Part shown: positions 50,301-63,799 of the stretch, in pieces
Position numbering within the stretch: the first letter of the stretch is position 1
Layout of the letters: each line of letters starts with the position of its first letter
Origin: Baylisascaris procyonis
Taxonomy: Eukaryota > Nematoda > Chromadorea > Rhabditida > Ascarididae
Length of the DNA: 64,000 nt
Direction of reading: 5' to 3'
NCBI GenBank assembly: GCA_037389465.1
Contig: JAZARR010000073.1
Coordinates: forward strand, 88,357-152,356
The notes under the pieces: generated by a model
What the model saw: the letters and a program-made list of their open reading frames with translations, nothing else
Told to the model about the DNA's origin: nothing
Databases searched by the model: none
Program-made: the position numbers and the translations under genes

Positions 50301-52222
50301 TATAGAATACTAGTAACAGCTTATGAAATTTTCCAATAATTTAATCTGCCGATGAGGGAACAATCGAAAATAAAAATTAAAAGCCATTCAATTGTATTTT
50401 TTCTAAAAGAAATACACTTATTAAATAATAAGTATATTTAAGGCGTTAAAAAGAATTCATACCTCCCCCCCTCTTTACTGATAAAACGATAAACTGATAA
50501 AGTGATAGGCGATCGCAAAAATAATTAAAGCAAAGGCCGATAAAAATAAAAGCAAAAAAAAACAATAAAAACGATGACTTACTTATCCATATTCTGTATC
50601 TTAAATTTGAGGAATTGAATCTCACCAGTTTGATCATTGTTCGCATCCTTCACTCGACGAATCTGCAAATTTTTTCTTATAATTCCAAAAGTATCAATCA
50701 TAAAGAAATGGAAAAAACAAGAGCGCGGGGGGGGGGGGGAGGAGAAGTACAGGAAAAATTATGACCAAATCCAGTACAATCCCATATTCAGGCTTTTCAG
50801 TTAATCCACCATAAACAGTGCCCATCTACCGTTCATATTTTAGACAGCTTTATATAAATTAAATAAAAAAAGCTTTTTTGAAATGGACAGCATATATGCT
50901 CAATTATATTTAAGGTGAATTCAACTATCGCCTAAAAAATATTTTTTGAATTTAAAAAATTTAAAAAAAATAAAGATTTTTGTCAATGACATCCCATAGG
51001 AATTGTCTACACCTTTAATTTTCATCTCAATGCTCTAAATTGTATTTCCCATTTATATATTCTAATATTTAAGTCGTAAATCGCAACTTTTTCAAAACCT
51101 ATATGCAAATATCAGAAGAAGTTGGGACATATAATACTTAGAAAAATTTGCTTGCTTAATTTCTTTAAAAAATTTGCATATTGAAGAGAAAAGATGGGAA
51201 AAAATTCTATAACGCTCAAAATAGATATATTTAAATAATAGGTGGATATTTAAATTTAAGGCGTTTATATTTAAGAGGAACCTTTCTTTATCTATCACAA
51301 TTAAGAAAAACGATATATTTCAAAAATAAGTCTACGAAAAAAACATTAAAATACCGATGTATTACGTTGGTATTATATGCGACCAATATTATATCAATAG
51401 TGGGATAAAGCCAATCATTGCTGATGCGATAGTGCCTCTTATAGAGGTTTGCTAATATCAACAACGAGACTAATAAAGATCTATAAGAAAATGCAGAATA
51501 TTTTCGCTTCAAAAAATAACCTCGAATAAAATTATGAAAAAAAAATGAAAATAAATAAAACCTAAAAAAAATATAAGCGATAAAAATTTACATTCAAATA
51601 TTACTTACTTCTTCTTCCATTTGTGTTAAAATTAGATTATTTGTATTTGTAAATTTGAATATACGTTCATGTGCAATTGTATCTGAAATTTGATTAAATT
51701 ACCTCAAAAAAAATTTTTCATCAACTAAATTTTCACTAAACAAATTGCCATATTTCTTTTCTTTGCAAGTTTTTTTATACAAAAAAATCTTAGTAAAGAT
51801 ACGAATGACTATAATGCATAAACGATTCCCCTCTTCTATTCTTCTCCTGCCTCTCGTATCAAATATTCTCAAATCACTTCTTGTCTTTGATATTTATTGC
51901 TATCAAGTTCCTTATCAATGATAACGCATATCATAAACTTAACACATATTCTTCTGAATTTGCCAACTTTCCCCGTCATTAGAAATTCCAACGAACACCA
52001 ACTTTTCATCAAAAACATCCTATATTTTCACTACATAATACCTGTAATTTAAAAAATATACTCTGAATAGTCATATCTGAATAAAAAAGTTTTCGACAAA
52101 CTTGCAGTGCCATTGCGTTTCTCGAATTGCGATTCTCTATTCATATCGTCATCGTCATCGACGAAATCGTCGGGCGGACATTTGCGCTTTACTCCAGATG
52201 GTCCCACTTGACCATCGTCCAT
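47346..52222 (-). CDS. Coiled-coil protein, possibly ATRIP-like
   Basis: Phase-consistent exons: 52222-52102 (ATG start, MDDGQVGPSGVKRK, acidic DDFVDDDDDM), 51682-51609, 50662-50583, 49791-49668, 49501-49415 and 48938-48722. They are followed by 47938-47801 and 47477-47346, which join each other in phase and end in a stop after HIRLHDCTFD. One short exon linking 48722 to 47938 was not found. The second to fifth exons form a long charged coiled coil (LILTQMEEEIRRVKDANNDQ, TGEIQFLKFKI, RKTFEQRLDEERNRHERLER). The order acidic N-terminus, MEEE and GEI-x-x-L-K resembles ATRIP, the partner that brings ATR kinase to RPA-coated DNA. The visible protein is only about 325 residues, shorter than ATRIP, so the name is a guess. 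The middle is Ser/Pro-rich, with SLFSHRKRTIDE. It converges on the receptor gene and lies downstream of GRP94 on the same strand. Confidence 0.72.
50728..50742 (+). repeat. Poly-G/purine tract
   Basis: A run of about 12 G in an intron of the coiled-coil gene. Confidence 0.9.
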
Positions 52223-54091
52223 TCTTCAACCGCTCGTAAAATATCGTTGAGTCGTCGAACTGCCTTTTGTAAATGAAAATTAAATATTTAATTATACGAG
52301 TGTTTAGCAATGTTTACCTGTCCACAAACCCGTTCAATGCAAAACATAAACATTCACCTCAACCGATAAAAACAATGAAATTATTCGGCTTTCACATGCA
52401 TATCCTAAATATCCATCGTTGAATACCTAAACGATCATCGTTTATGATATAGGGCAAAGTGAGGATCAACGGCAGTTCAAGTTAGCTCATGGCCGTAATG
52501 ACATAAGGCTTTATTAAGTACTAGCCTAAAAGATTTACATAACAGATTCACATAAGATTTGTCATTGTTAAGCATATTGCCGCCTACCGAAAAATTCAAC
52601 ACCTCCCTCCTAATTACTTAAATAAAGCGAAAGTATATTCGATTGCTTAAGTATAAGTTTACTTTCAAACAGCTCAATATTACATGGAATATCGTATTAT
52701 TTTGGGATTTTTGCACCACTCGTCTCGAAATATTTGGGCGCACAACATTTCTCTTCAACAAAACGTGATCTCCTCAGAAAAAACGGAAAAGAAGCCTGCT
52801 ATGTGCAGCTGATTCTAGATCAGCACCTAGAACTTGCTTTCCTGCAATATGGAATTTCCTGCGCTTCGCTGTAGCCGAAAGCTGTCATTAAAACATGAAA
52901 ATAACTATAGTATCATTGCTACCTAGTATCGTTCGTAAAGATGCGTTGAATATCGTTCGTGTCGCAAGCAGACTTAAGCTAAACCGCCGTTGTGGTGAAT
53001 ATAGTTTAATTGTCGTTATATGCGTGTTCATATATCATCACCTTCATTCCAGAATACTCCTCAAGACGCGAAAAACTGATTCTAAGCAAAATCGGCCACC
53101 CAGAAATGCCACAACTTCACTACCCCTTAAGTCAGATGAATAAAGTCTTTTCGAAGAGTAAGTCCGTTGATGACGCACTGGAGTCGACGAAAAAATTAAG
53201 CAATACCACAAATAAATACGTCACTAAGCCAATAATTTCGATCACACGAATCATAACAGCTCACGAGTGGTGGATTTTCAGTGAGGCCTATGATTTGACT
53301 ATCACGAACATGCCGAGGATTTCGGTAATAAAAATGCTCCTAATGAACTATCACTTCAACTCGATCCCAATTTTCGAAACCATCCAAGCACGGCTTCCAT
53401 AATGATGCATAGATATGATCTACCGCGATCTGCGTAAATCAGCTACGATAACCAGGCTCTTTACTTATAAGAACTATGTGCTCCTTCACCGAAAGAGAAG
53501 TCCTTTAGGCGATGTTTATGCGACCGTGGCCTTTAAGACAATCACCTTAGAAAGGCAATGGAAATAATAAAATAAAAATAAAAGGAATGCTGAATAAAGG
53601 CGATTAAACAACCTTTCACCTTTCCCAATTCGTAAAATATTACCTTCATAAACAATAAACAACAACTATTTTATTTTATTATAAAAAAAAGAAACAGATT
53701 TATTATTGAGAAAACGAATAAATTATCGAAAAGAAAAGGAAATAAAAATAAAAATAAAAACAAAATATACTCGCCTAAGCGATGCAAATCTCCAATAAAC
53801 GAACGACAACCATCTTTCTGAGTGAATATAATAGCAACGATCAACGATAGAAACGCATGCAATAGGCGCGTGAAAAAAAAAAAAAAAAAAAAATCAACAA
53901 ATGCACGCAATACTGCAAACTGCGTTATGCCAATTTATATCCCTTCAAATTGAAAACCCTTTTGATTCGGCATTCATAAACAACGAACACATTTTGGTGA
54001 AAACGAACATCGCTAAACGCAGAGCAACTGCAAGCAACTTTACAGGCAGATAAAAACTCTAGTGTGCAATGCAACGGGTGTGAATTCGGGC
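52223..54091. other. Intergenic region between GRP94 and the coiled-coil gene
   Basis: Two overlapping plus-strand frames (52895-53143 and 53010-53402, the latter 130 codons with HEWWIFSEAYDLTITNM) are protein-like but have no recognisable domain or partners; they may be a transposon remnant. 53860-53895 has a poly-A run. The spacing of 1.87 kb argues against a tight operon. Confidence 0.45.
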
Positions 54092-57000
54092 TTAAAGCTC
54101 AGTATGCTCTTCCTCTACTTTGGCCGGCTCCTCTTCCGCTTTAGTCTCCTCTTCCTCCGTTTTCTCGACGACATTTTCCTCCACTTCCGGTTCCACTTCA
54201 ACAGGCTCCTCAGGTGAGATATCCATCGATTGACGCAAAATCTAAAACATCACATTATTACCAACACCACAAAAAGCATCCTGTAAGTATCACATGTGGC
54301 CATCCATCTCGAATTTCGTGATTACCAAAAATTAAATAGCACAATCGCTATACTCAATGTCGCAGGACAATAAGAGGTGAAGAAATGCGTTGGCCTTATA
54401 AACATTTCACGCATAATTTGGACACTCTGACTAACAGATGGTCATTGCTGCAAATGCAACGATTCCCTACAACGATACAACCAAGTGGCTCATAATATCG
54501 CGTTATTCATCTTAAAACAGCTTCAAGGAATAGAAAAATCCTTCAAAAACAATTTCACAGGAAATTAAGCAAAAAGATGCAGGATCTTACAAATGAACTA
54601 CGAATAATAATCCTATGCGAAACAGAGAACGTATTGTTGCCTCGATTCCATTATAAAGGAAGTGAGGATGTCATTAGCAATTTTATGTCACTCAATGTTG
54701 AAAGCTCACGAAGGAAAAGGACTCACCTGTTCAACTCGAGAGGCAAAACCGACTTGATCCTTGAGAACGAATCCTGATCGAAGTGTGGCCGTTTCGTAGA
54801 GAAGCTGTGCGGTGCTAAGTGCCTTCGGATCTTCAGGATCTCCTTGGACACGTCTCAACAACTCTTTTACGACCGGATGACGTGGGTTGATCTCGAATGT
54901 CTTCTTCTGATTTGCGTAGAAGTCCTATAACATGAGCATCACTGTCAAAAGTTTTATACTACGCACATAGTAAAACAAGCCAAATTCTAGCAAACCATTT
55001 TAGAAAGCTTGAATTCTGCCATGAAACCTGCTTCATATATTCGCTTGGATGAGTAAGTACCCCCTCTCCTCCCTCAAACCCATCTCCACAACAACCGATA
55101 TCCCTAAAAGCATCCCTACATCAGAAAGAAAATAAAATCAAATGACCTGAGTGGGATCATTTGCCTTCGCATATGCTTGCGACTTCATTATACGCTCCAT
55201 ATTACCAGACCATCCGAATGAAGATGCCACAAGAGCACATGGCGATTTGGTGAGACGCTGAGATACAACCGCTTTTTCAATTTCATCCTGCAAAACGCAT
55301 AACATCACTATTTTAGTGCAATGCAAAAAGTTGGAAAGAACTCGTACCTACATCCTTCAAGAAACCATGCCACTTGCCTTCAAGAAACCATGCCATTTAC
55401 CTTCGAGGAATCGTACCAATCTCCTTCAACAAGCTTTCCAGCATATCGACGATCATAAAAAAATATCCCATCCTATCGCTTAATATCAGACCCATCATCA
55501 AAGTGGAAAAGTTATATATTATATAAAAGTAAATCGTTTTTCGTAGAATGCCGTTGTGTTTGCCTACAGCGACCGCACTAATCCCCACATTTCTTCATTT
55601 CCTAGTAAACCTATGATGCAAATGTGAGAGAATTTTGAAATCATCACTCCCATTTTGTTACTTTATTTGACCCAAAAATATCGACCACGAGTTTTGGGAT
55701 CAACTCTTCTAATAAGACGAGCGATAAACCAACTATGTTCATCACCTCCATTTAACAACACCCTTCAATTACTTTGCTGCACAGCACCATATAAATCCAC
55801 GACAAATCACCATAAACAATGCATCCTTGAAAACTTTGCCTAAAGTTAGCATTATCTATCAGATCGTCATCGAAATAATGCGTTGTTTAAACCATCATAG
55901 GTCTCTACATTTCATCTTTGCTCACATTTTCAATTGCACAATTAGAGAAACCCGTTGAACACTGAAAGGAAATGAACAAACCTTGAGGGCCTTATCTTTA
56001 AGCCATTTAGTAAGCGGCTCATAAGACTTCTCAAGTTGCTCTTGAATCTCTTTACTCTTTTCGTTGTCGTCGATTTTGAGACCCTCCTTTGCAACATTCT
56101 GGAATCTCTTTCCATCAAATTCGGGCATCGCTTGGATTGTATACTCATCGACAGGTTCCGTCAAGTACAGCACCTCGAAGCCCTTCGCTAGAAGACGTTC
56201 GACGAACGGCGACGATTCCACCTAAAATAAATCAACATGTCAAAATAATCCACATATCCTGGACAATTATTCCCTTACAATCTTTTGAAGTGCCCTCGTA
56301 TACTGAACGGAAATCTGCTCTACTCAGCTCGTATTTGAGTGGACACCTCAGAAAAATTCCGAAGATCACTCAAACAAAGCAGAAATAACTTGTAAAAACC
56401 ATTGAACAAGGCGAAGAAAGAGTTACCTCCTTCAACGATGTCCCTGCCATATAGAAGATGGCGTCCTGTTTTTCCTTCATCCGCTCAACGTATTGCGCCA
56501 ATGTGGTTTGCTTCTCCTGTAGTCATCAATATCATTGCCATCACCCAACACAATGATTTACTCACAAAATATTGCTACCATTTTCAAATCAAATAAAACG
56601 ATATCATACTTGTAACGTTAAAAAAATATTATAGGGAAACTTTCATAATCGAACAACTAGAGTTCAGCTAAACATCGCATTTCCCATTATTAAAGATCAA
56701 CATTGGCCATATTATGGTGTCACCGATAGCATATCTCATAAAAAGAAACCTTATCGTACGATGAGCGGAAACGAAGCAGCTTCGAAAGACGTGTTCGGTT
56801 TGTCGGATCTTCCATGATACCGAGTTTGACGTTCGTACTAAACTCCTTCCAAAACTCTTCGTATACGTCTGGTTCCATTTTTTTCAACATATCCAATACT
56901 TTGCGTACCAACTTCTTTTTGATCACCTATAATAAATTCTAACATTGCTAACAAAAAGCGTAAACAATTGGCTGCAGTGTACTTTCATACACCAATATCG

Positions 57001-60000
57001 TTCGATACACCAACCGATTGTGAACTCAGCAGAGACGAAAAAATCTGAGCACAAAAATCCACGAACCATCCAAAGAGAGTGCGGGCATCCTCCCTGCCTT
57101 AGAATGAAGCCACATAGATGCTCAAATCTCTTTCACAATGAAATCAAAAAATTACGTTAAGTCTTTCCTAGTGTGAAACCGTGGAAAAATGCCGGAAGCT
57201 CGCCTCAGAATGAAAGCACTTCTTTCAAAATGCGCTCTATGCTACTTGACACAGTACATCAGCACCTTTCAGTCAGGCTGTCAATAAGAATGACCTTCTC
57301 GGTTACCTTGAGAAGCTTATGTTGTTGAAGAGTTTCACGAGAGACATTGAGTGGTAAATCATCCGAATCGACAATTCCTCGAATAAACGAGAGATATTTC
57401 GGCATCATATCATGGAAATCATCCGTTATGAACACACGGCGCACATATAGTCTGATGTTGTCTGCCACCTGCAATAGCACAATTCTCATTCAGATATACT
57501 GAATGCAATATTCCATCCTACACCTATAATGCGCCTACTTCGATTGAATTAAGAACGGAAACTATGGAATGGTCTAAATTCAGCATTCCACATGCTAATT
57601 AAAAATATTTCAATGATATCTGGATACGAACTTAATAAAAAGAAGGAAGATAAGAACCCAAACATTGAACAGAAAGAATAACCAAAAACAGCCATTCACC
57701 TGGCATATCTGTAAATTAATTAAGACATGTTCCGCGTATACTTTTCCCCACAACAACTCTTTAACGTTCCCTTCATATCATCTCTATTTTCATATGAGTC
57801 TATATGGAAAAAAATCACCTTGCCGTAATTCTGGAACATATCATAAGGTCCACGTTTCGGCACATAAAGGATCGATTTGAAAGTCACTTCACCTTCAGCT
57901 GTGAAATGTACATGTGCCAATGGTTTCTCGCTATCCTGAAAGACTCGGACGATACAAAGCCATTATCAACTCACTCGTTCTCTATACTGCCCAAACCCAT
58001 GAACCATAAGTAAATTCATAACAAGAAGAAGACATCATTGGTAACTCAGCTGTCCATTCTATACCTTTTGGATCAAATTGTTATGTTTCTGGTCCTAACG
58101 ATTTTATTCCCATTGAACAATCTCTTACTTTGCAAACTATTGCGGTCATATATTTCATTGGCATTAATTGGTCACTCATTAAAAACACAAAGAACTAAAT
58201 GACCAATGACCATCTTATACAATCAATACAAAAAAAAATAAATGACCCCTTCGCAAAAATCCACTACCCTCATCATATAATGTTTTTCATCAGCCATATT
58301 GGAATTCATTGAACATTTTCCCCATATGAAATGCTGCGATATATTACCTTAGTGATGCTCTTATAGAATTCGTCGTATTCATCAGCTTCCACCTCACCAC
58401 TCTTACGCATCCAAATTGGTTTCACATTGTTCACCTTTTCCCAATCCCATGTTGTCTTCTCTACTTTCTTTGTTTTCTTCTCCTTCTCTTCCTCTACTTT
58501 ACCATCTTCATCAGCCTTCTTATCTTCTGTGTCCTCTTCGATTGGTTCCTCTACTGTTTCGGTCTGAAAATCGCATTCAGAGCAAATAACATCTGGAATC
58601 TTTAATTTAAAAAACTTTAGTGGTAGTAAAAATCTAACTCGATGAACCTTTCTAGCAAGGTTCGAAGTTTTCGAACCTAACGTAAATCAACTGTAAACAA
58701 AGCTAAGTCATTTAACTGATATGACGCTGAAGGGGCTCCTTACGAATAGAAATTGAAATAAAGATAAATGAATTAATTAAATCAATACAAGATCTATAAA
58801 ACCTCTTCCATTATCTCAAAAAAGAAAATTTAAAAAAAAAGGAAATAAACGAATAATTACAAACCTTAGATTGCCATAGATAGATGTCGAAATTGATGAA
58901 TTGACTATATTTGTGGACAAGATTCTTGAGAGTATCTGGTTCAAGAAAATCATACGCCTCCTCTTTGAGATGTAAAGTCACCTGTGTACCTCGCTTCAAC
59001 GTCGCACCACGAGGATCTTTCACTATTGAGAACCTATCAACAAATTTACACTAATAATGCCACCATTACAACACTTCCTTAAAAAGATATCAGATATAAT
59101 CCATCCATCCTCCCCCCATCCCCCTCCCCAAAAATCGCATGCAATATAAAAACAGCACTGAAAAGGTGGAAATTCCATTAAAAAAACTTTGAATCATTGC
59201 ATGAATTTAGGAGTAAATTCTTATCACGGAACAAGTGCCGATAATCACTGATATAATTTAACTTATGAATAGTGAAAATTGTACAGCGCAGCTTTGGTTT
59301 TTTAAAAATATCGGCACCAATATGTAACTTAATTACCTTTATTATTAAGTCAAATAAAAATACAAAGCGACAAAAATGAAGTGGCACTTACGATGATGAA
59401 TCCGACTCCCATACGTATTGTTCGTCGTCGTTGTGCTTTGTGGTGACAACAACGCGATCAGCTACCAAGAACGCCGAATAGAAACCTACACCGAATTGTC
59501 CAATCATATCCTGTTGCTGCTCTGTAGAAGTCGACGAATCCAATAATTTGGCCAGGAATTCCGATGTACCCGAACGTGCAATAGTGCCTAGATTACTGAT
59601 CAGCTCATCGCGGGTCATGCCTACACCTGTATCTGTGACGTGTAGCACATGGTTTTCACGATCTGCCTGAAACATACTTTTGCAATCACCAACTCTCATC
59701 AACAACGAAATATGATCACAATCGCAACAGAATATGGATAAATGAACACCTTCTTCCACCTTTCTTCTATTTTCCCCCTCCCTTCCCTCCAACCCCCCCC
59801 CCTTCTGCCTATACCCTTTACTTATTATTACTAATTACTAGCGTTGCCATGCTTGTACTACGACTGATAAAAAGCTCTAAAATGTCAATCGCTGCGCAAC
59901 ATTGGCGCTCGCACAATTCATACAAATTACTTCTCAGACATGCACATACTACGAAAATTTCAATGATGCAAAACACCTTACGAATTCCTCCATAGCAAAG

Positions 60001-60460
60001 CAAGCAGCAAAAATTCATGCCGACAAATAATTCACTAATAATTAAGTTCCTTTTCTTGCTGCCGCTCAGAATAGAAACCACATTCTTACCTTAATACGGA
60101 TCGATAACTCATCAGTGGCTGAAAGTGCTTGTGGATCGGTCAACGATATAAGTCGAATCTTATCCAATGCATCCGAACCGTTCGAGATCAACTCACGAAG
60201 GAAGATCTCCTTATTCCTTCAAATGCGCTCCATTAATCATGATTCTCAAAAATGTTGAACTATCATCTCATTATAGTTCAAGTATCATTATAAAACGAAA
60301 AAAAGGAACCTGTGTTATGATCATGCTTATGTCTCAGAAAATAGCTAATCTGTCGACTAGGTCTCTAGTAAAAAAAGAACCGATCGCTTAATGAAACTGC
60401 TTTCCTAATCCCAACACAAAATACTTCGAGATTTTCTCTAAACTTCTAAATAGTAAAATA

Positions 60461-60523
<63 letters not shown>

Positions 60524-61261
60524 TATGTGCACAAAACACCTCCATAATCCTCCCCTTTACCTGCCAATCCTGTTATATTCTTATCAGAAGACCATCCGAA
60601 TCTCTTTATCGCATGAGACAAATACGGAAATATTTTTTAAAGAAAAATATGCACAACACGCTAAAGACACCTTTACTTGACTGTTCTCGTCCATTTTTGG
60701 GCGATCAGCTAGCAGAGATGAACGCGTATAATAATTTAAAAATGGTACCTGTAGAGTGAGTTGATTATAAGCTTCATCATACGATTAACTTCAGCTTGGA
60801 ACTCGTACTTCTCAGCACGAGCTCTCATCTCCTTCATTTCGGCCACCGATAAACCATCAAGTTTGATTGCTTCCTCCTCTCTGCAAATATTGATTTCAAA
60901 AATATTCACGTTTATAAGTTTTTTTAAAGCTTTCCAGCCTTAAAAACTTCAAAAAAATGCGCAACGCCTACATAAATCTTCCACATAAACTTTTCCGACA
61001 GTAATTCCATAACTAGTAAAATTGTGAACCGGAAGGATTCTAATAGTGCTTTTTAACGAAAGCAGAAAGAAGAGCCACAAACCATTTGGAAATTAAGCTA
61101 TAAAAAATCCACGCAAAATACCTATATAAAACTTTGATTCCACGACTATTCTAGCTCTTTCATCACTTTCTTTAGTCAATATAAATTTCAAAAATTCCAA
61201 CGACAAAGTTGCTGATCGAAATCGTCCTCCTTAATAAAAGTTATCTATTATGCTTCATTTT

Positions 61262-61317
<56 letters not shown>

Positions 61318-63187
61318 TCTACGTAGCGTAACCACTGCAGCTGATATTTACCAAGATGATTTTTGCACTGTGTTTACATTGCCATTCGACAGCCACTTGC
61401 AATCACACCCGAAAAGCAACACAATGAATTGCTGCTGCTCTCAATATGTCAGTGCATCCTTATCTATAGTCATTTCCCATTCCCACTAACGAACAACTGT
61501 CTAATCGGTGATGATAAAACCTTAAAGGCAACGAACAGTACCCTCTCTGCCCAAAATTCCTTTCAACTCGCCCCCGTCCTTAGTCCTTCTAACCCCTTTC
61601 TTTTTTATTAAAAAAAGACGAAGAAAATTTTGCGCTGACAATCAATTTCTTTTTTCCACACTTGAATTACTAAGTGCAACATAACTCTAGTGAGCTAGCG
61701 AATATCGTTGCGTAATATTTACGAAGCAAGAAATGTGCGTGCTAGGTACCGGCAATGACCTTGGTAAACTCGGCCACAATATACACACACAGAAAACGTT
61801 GACATAGTTCAACCTTCCGATCTCTACTTAGTGCAGCTGCAATAGTCCTCTTCAATACGCATACACTTAAATCGATAACAACTCTAACATTTATTAAAGC
61901 AGCATAGATATTCATATTTTCTATAATTTCTGCAAGATCCTGGGATCAAAAAAAAAGAACTAAAGGAAGCAATATTTGAACAGGATCCGGCTGATATAAT
62001 CGACCCTTTTATCCTACCCTACCCTCCCCTTCCCACGTTTTGTTATATTCTTTATATCGGCATCACATGTGATAAAAACGAAAAGAATGAGCGACGCTAC
62101 TAAAAAATGGTATGCCCACCCATCAAGATTACCCAAAAATATACCTTTCCCAAATTGTTAGATTTCCCTCAACCTTTCTAAACCTATTTCAAACTTTACT
62201 TGTTCAACTATTCGATGATTTCTTCTCCCAATTAATTGGCCATTTTCGGCCTCGTCACCCAAATTTTTCGCGTTGAATAAAACATCAAAATTTTTAAAAA
62301 AATAAAAAATAAAAATTTGCGCTTATATCTTATAACATAAATTCAACTGCGAGAAAAACCGGAAGTTGATGCGGCTTTGCTCAGGTTATTTCATTTAGAC
62401 ACATAAACTATACTTGAATAGTTAGGCAATAAAGGTCACCTAAATAAACGACTTTTTAAGAACCTTTAAAAATATGCAAATAACATAAAAAATTGCATGA
62501 AATTAACACGATAAAGGTGCATTAAGCATAAAAATATATGTAACATTCGATGATAATCGATGAAAAAAAAAAACAGAATTATAACATCCTAGTGAAACAT
62601 CCTAGGCGAAACATCCTAGGCAAACATTCCAGGTAAAACATCCTAGGCAAAACTATGAACATATCAAAGAAAAGTCTGATTAGATAATTGCGAATTTCTA
62701 TTAATTTCACCGAGGAAAAACCTTTAATCCCCATAATCAGATCTATCCCCTAAAGGATAAAAATTCGGTACTCTTAAAAATTAAAACAACGAACCGTTGA
62801 ATTACTTCGTCATCCGTTTTCGATGCATCTTGCGCTTTACCGATATTCTCTTTAACCGTTGGTTCTTCCACATCATCTTCTGCTTCTACTCTTGAATTTG
62901 GCAAAAATGCTGAAAAACAAAAAAAAACTTGCCAAGTTGGAAAAAAATGGTTCGTCTATAAAAATAAAACTTGATTTTCGACTAGCGGCTGGCTCTAACT
63001 CTTCTAAAGTATCATTCAAGTGTTTCACTAAACATCAAATTCACAGAAATAAACAAAAAAACAATTCATATCACTAAGTTTACGGATTACTTATAAATTT
63101 AGGTCTAAATTTTGTGATGGGAAAATTTGACATACCCACAAAAGCAATAAGCAGTAAGATAAATACTGCTTTCCGGCTTAACGCCAT
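54092..63187 (-). CDS. enpl-1: Endoplasmin / GRP94, ER-lumenal HSP90 chaperone
   Basis: Fifteen exons join in phase to 786 residues: 63187-63136, 62909-62795, 60880-60749, 60216-60090, 59666-59392, 59033-58865, 58563-58348, 57935-57819, 57468-57307, 56926-56750, 56516-56427, 56221-55982, 55287-55147, 54924-54727, 54241-54092. A signal peptide ([17 protein letters not shown]) leads to the HSP90 ATP-binding domain: [20 protein letters not shown] with the nucleotide-binding Asn, [42 protein letters not shown]. An acidic/basic linker follows, then WDWEKVN, the middle domain ([39 protein letters not shown]), the dimerisation domain (TLRSGF) and a Glu-rich tail ending EEEHTEL. HTEL is a KDEL-type ER-retrieval signal. 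GRP94 folds secreted and membrane receptors. Length is close to that of vertebrate GRP94 (about 800). No key residue appears lost. Confidence 0.97.
55340..55405. repeat. Short tandem repeat in a GRP94 intron
   Basis: The phrase ccttcaagaaaccatgcca occurs twice in a row with a third partial copy. Confidence 0.8.
60465..60515. repeat. (AT)n microsatellite in a GRP94 intron
   Basis: About 50 bases of alternating A and T. Confidence 0.99.
61267..61315. repeat. (AT)n microsatellite in a GRP94 intron
   Basis: About 48 bases of alternating A and T in the long intron between exons 2 and 3 (60881-62794). Confidence 0.99.
62586..62652. repeat. Short tandem repeat, unit about 15 bp, in a GRP94 intron
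   Basis: Five degenerate copies of aaacatcctaggc-type sequence. Confidence 0.85.
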
Positions 63188-63267
63188 TTTCGATCACAGA
63201 AATTACACTAGACACACACACAGACACCGTTAAACCACGACCAGAACCGGAACGACCACCAAGTTGC

Positions 63268-63280
63268 CTGCAAGCGAACA
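63268..63280 (-). promoter_or_regulatory. Splice acceptor in the 5' UTR of GRP94 (candidate trans-splice site)
   Basis: On the minus strand a strong acceptor (ttcgcttgcag) lies 80 bases upstream of the GRP94 ATG with no obvious donor nearby. In nematodes such sites commonly accept a spliced leader. A conventional 5' UTR intron is the alternative. Confidence 0.45.
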
Positions 63281-63394
63281 AAAATGATCGAAATCAACTC
63301 AAGGAGACAACAAATTCAACGCAATACTAAAGCAAATCACCATTACGCCTCCCACTATACTATCAACGAGATGATTTGCATGTCCAATTGTTCA

Positions 63395-63470
63395 CTGTCA
63401 CTAAGTGGGCGGAGTCAAACATAGCAAACAACCAATGAGAAAAGCACACACTCGACAAATCACCAATGAT
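63395..63470. promoter_or_regulatory. Candidate GRP94 promoter elements
   Basis: The plus strand shows GGGCGG (about 63406) and two CCAAT words (about 63431 and 63462) roughly 200-280 bases upstream of the start codon. A full ER-stress element (CCAAT-N9-CCACG) was not found, so regulation by ER stress is unproven here. Confidence 0.25.
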
Positions 63471-63701
63471 CGTCGAAGAAACTTTTGAAATGTCGACGTA
63501 TATTGGATTAATGCCAATTTTTCACATCAAACTACAAACTACAAAATATTACTTCAGGAATTGTAATACTATTATGTTTCTTATGGATATTGTTGCTATT
63601 GATACATTTAAAAAAAACCATAAATATTATCAAGACAATGAGGATAATTTATGGAAGTGCTACTTATTTCACAGTTGTTTGCCAACGAGGTTATCGAATT
63701 A

Positions 63702-63771
63702 TTGCCTATATAGGTAGGAAATTGCTAACTTCCTACCAGGCAAACTGCTAACTTCCTACCTATATAGGCAA
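63702..63771. repeat. Perfect 19 bp inverted repeat with internal direct repeats
   Basis: Arms ttgcctatataggtaggaa (63702-63720) and ttcctacctatataggcaa (63753-63771) pair perfectly over a 32-base loop. The words gctaacttcctacc / gctaatttcctacc occur three times in and just after it, ending at about 63794, next to the stop of the gene at the right edge. Confidence 0.93.
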
Positions 63772-63799
63772 AAAAATTGCTAATTTCCTACCTTAAGTG

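Noticed and set aside
15121..61320. Frames of repeating Tyr-Ile at the (AT)n tracts
   Set aside because: Microsatellite translations.
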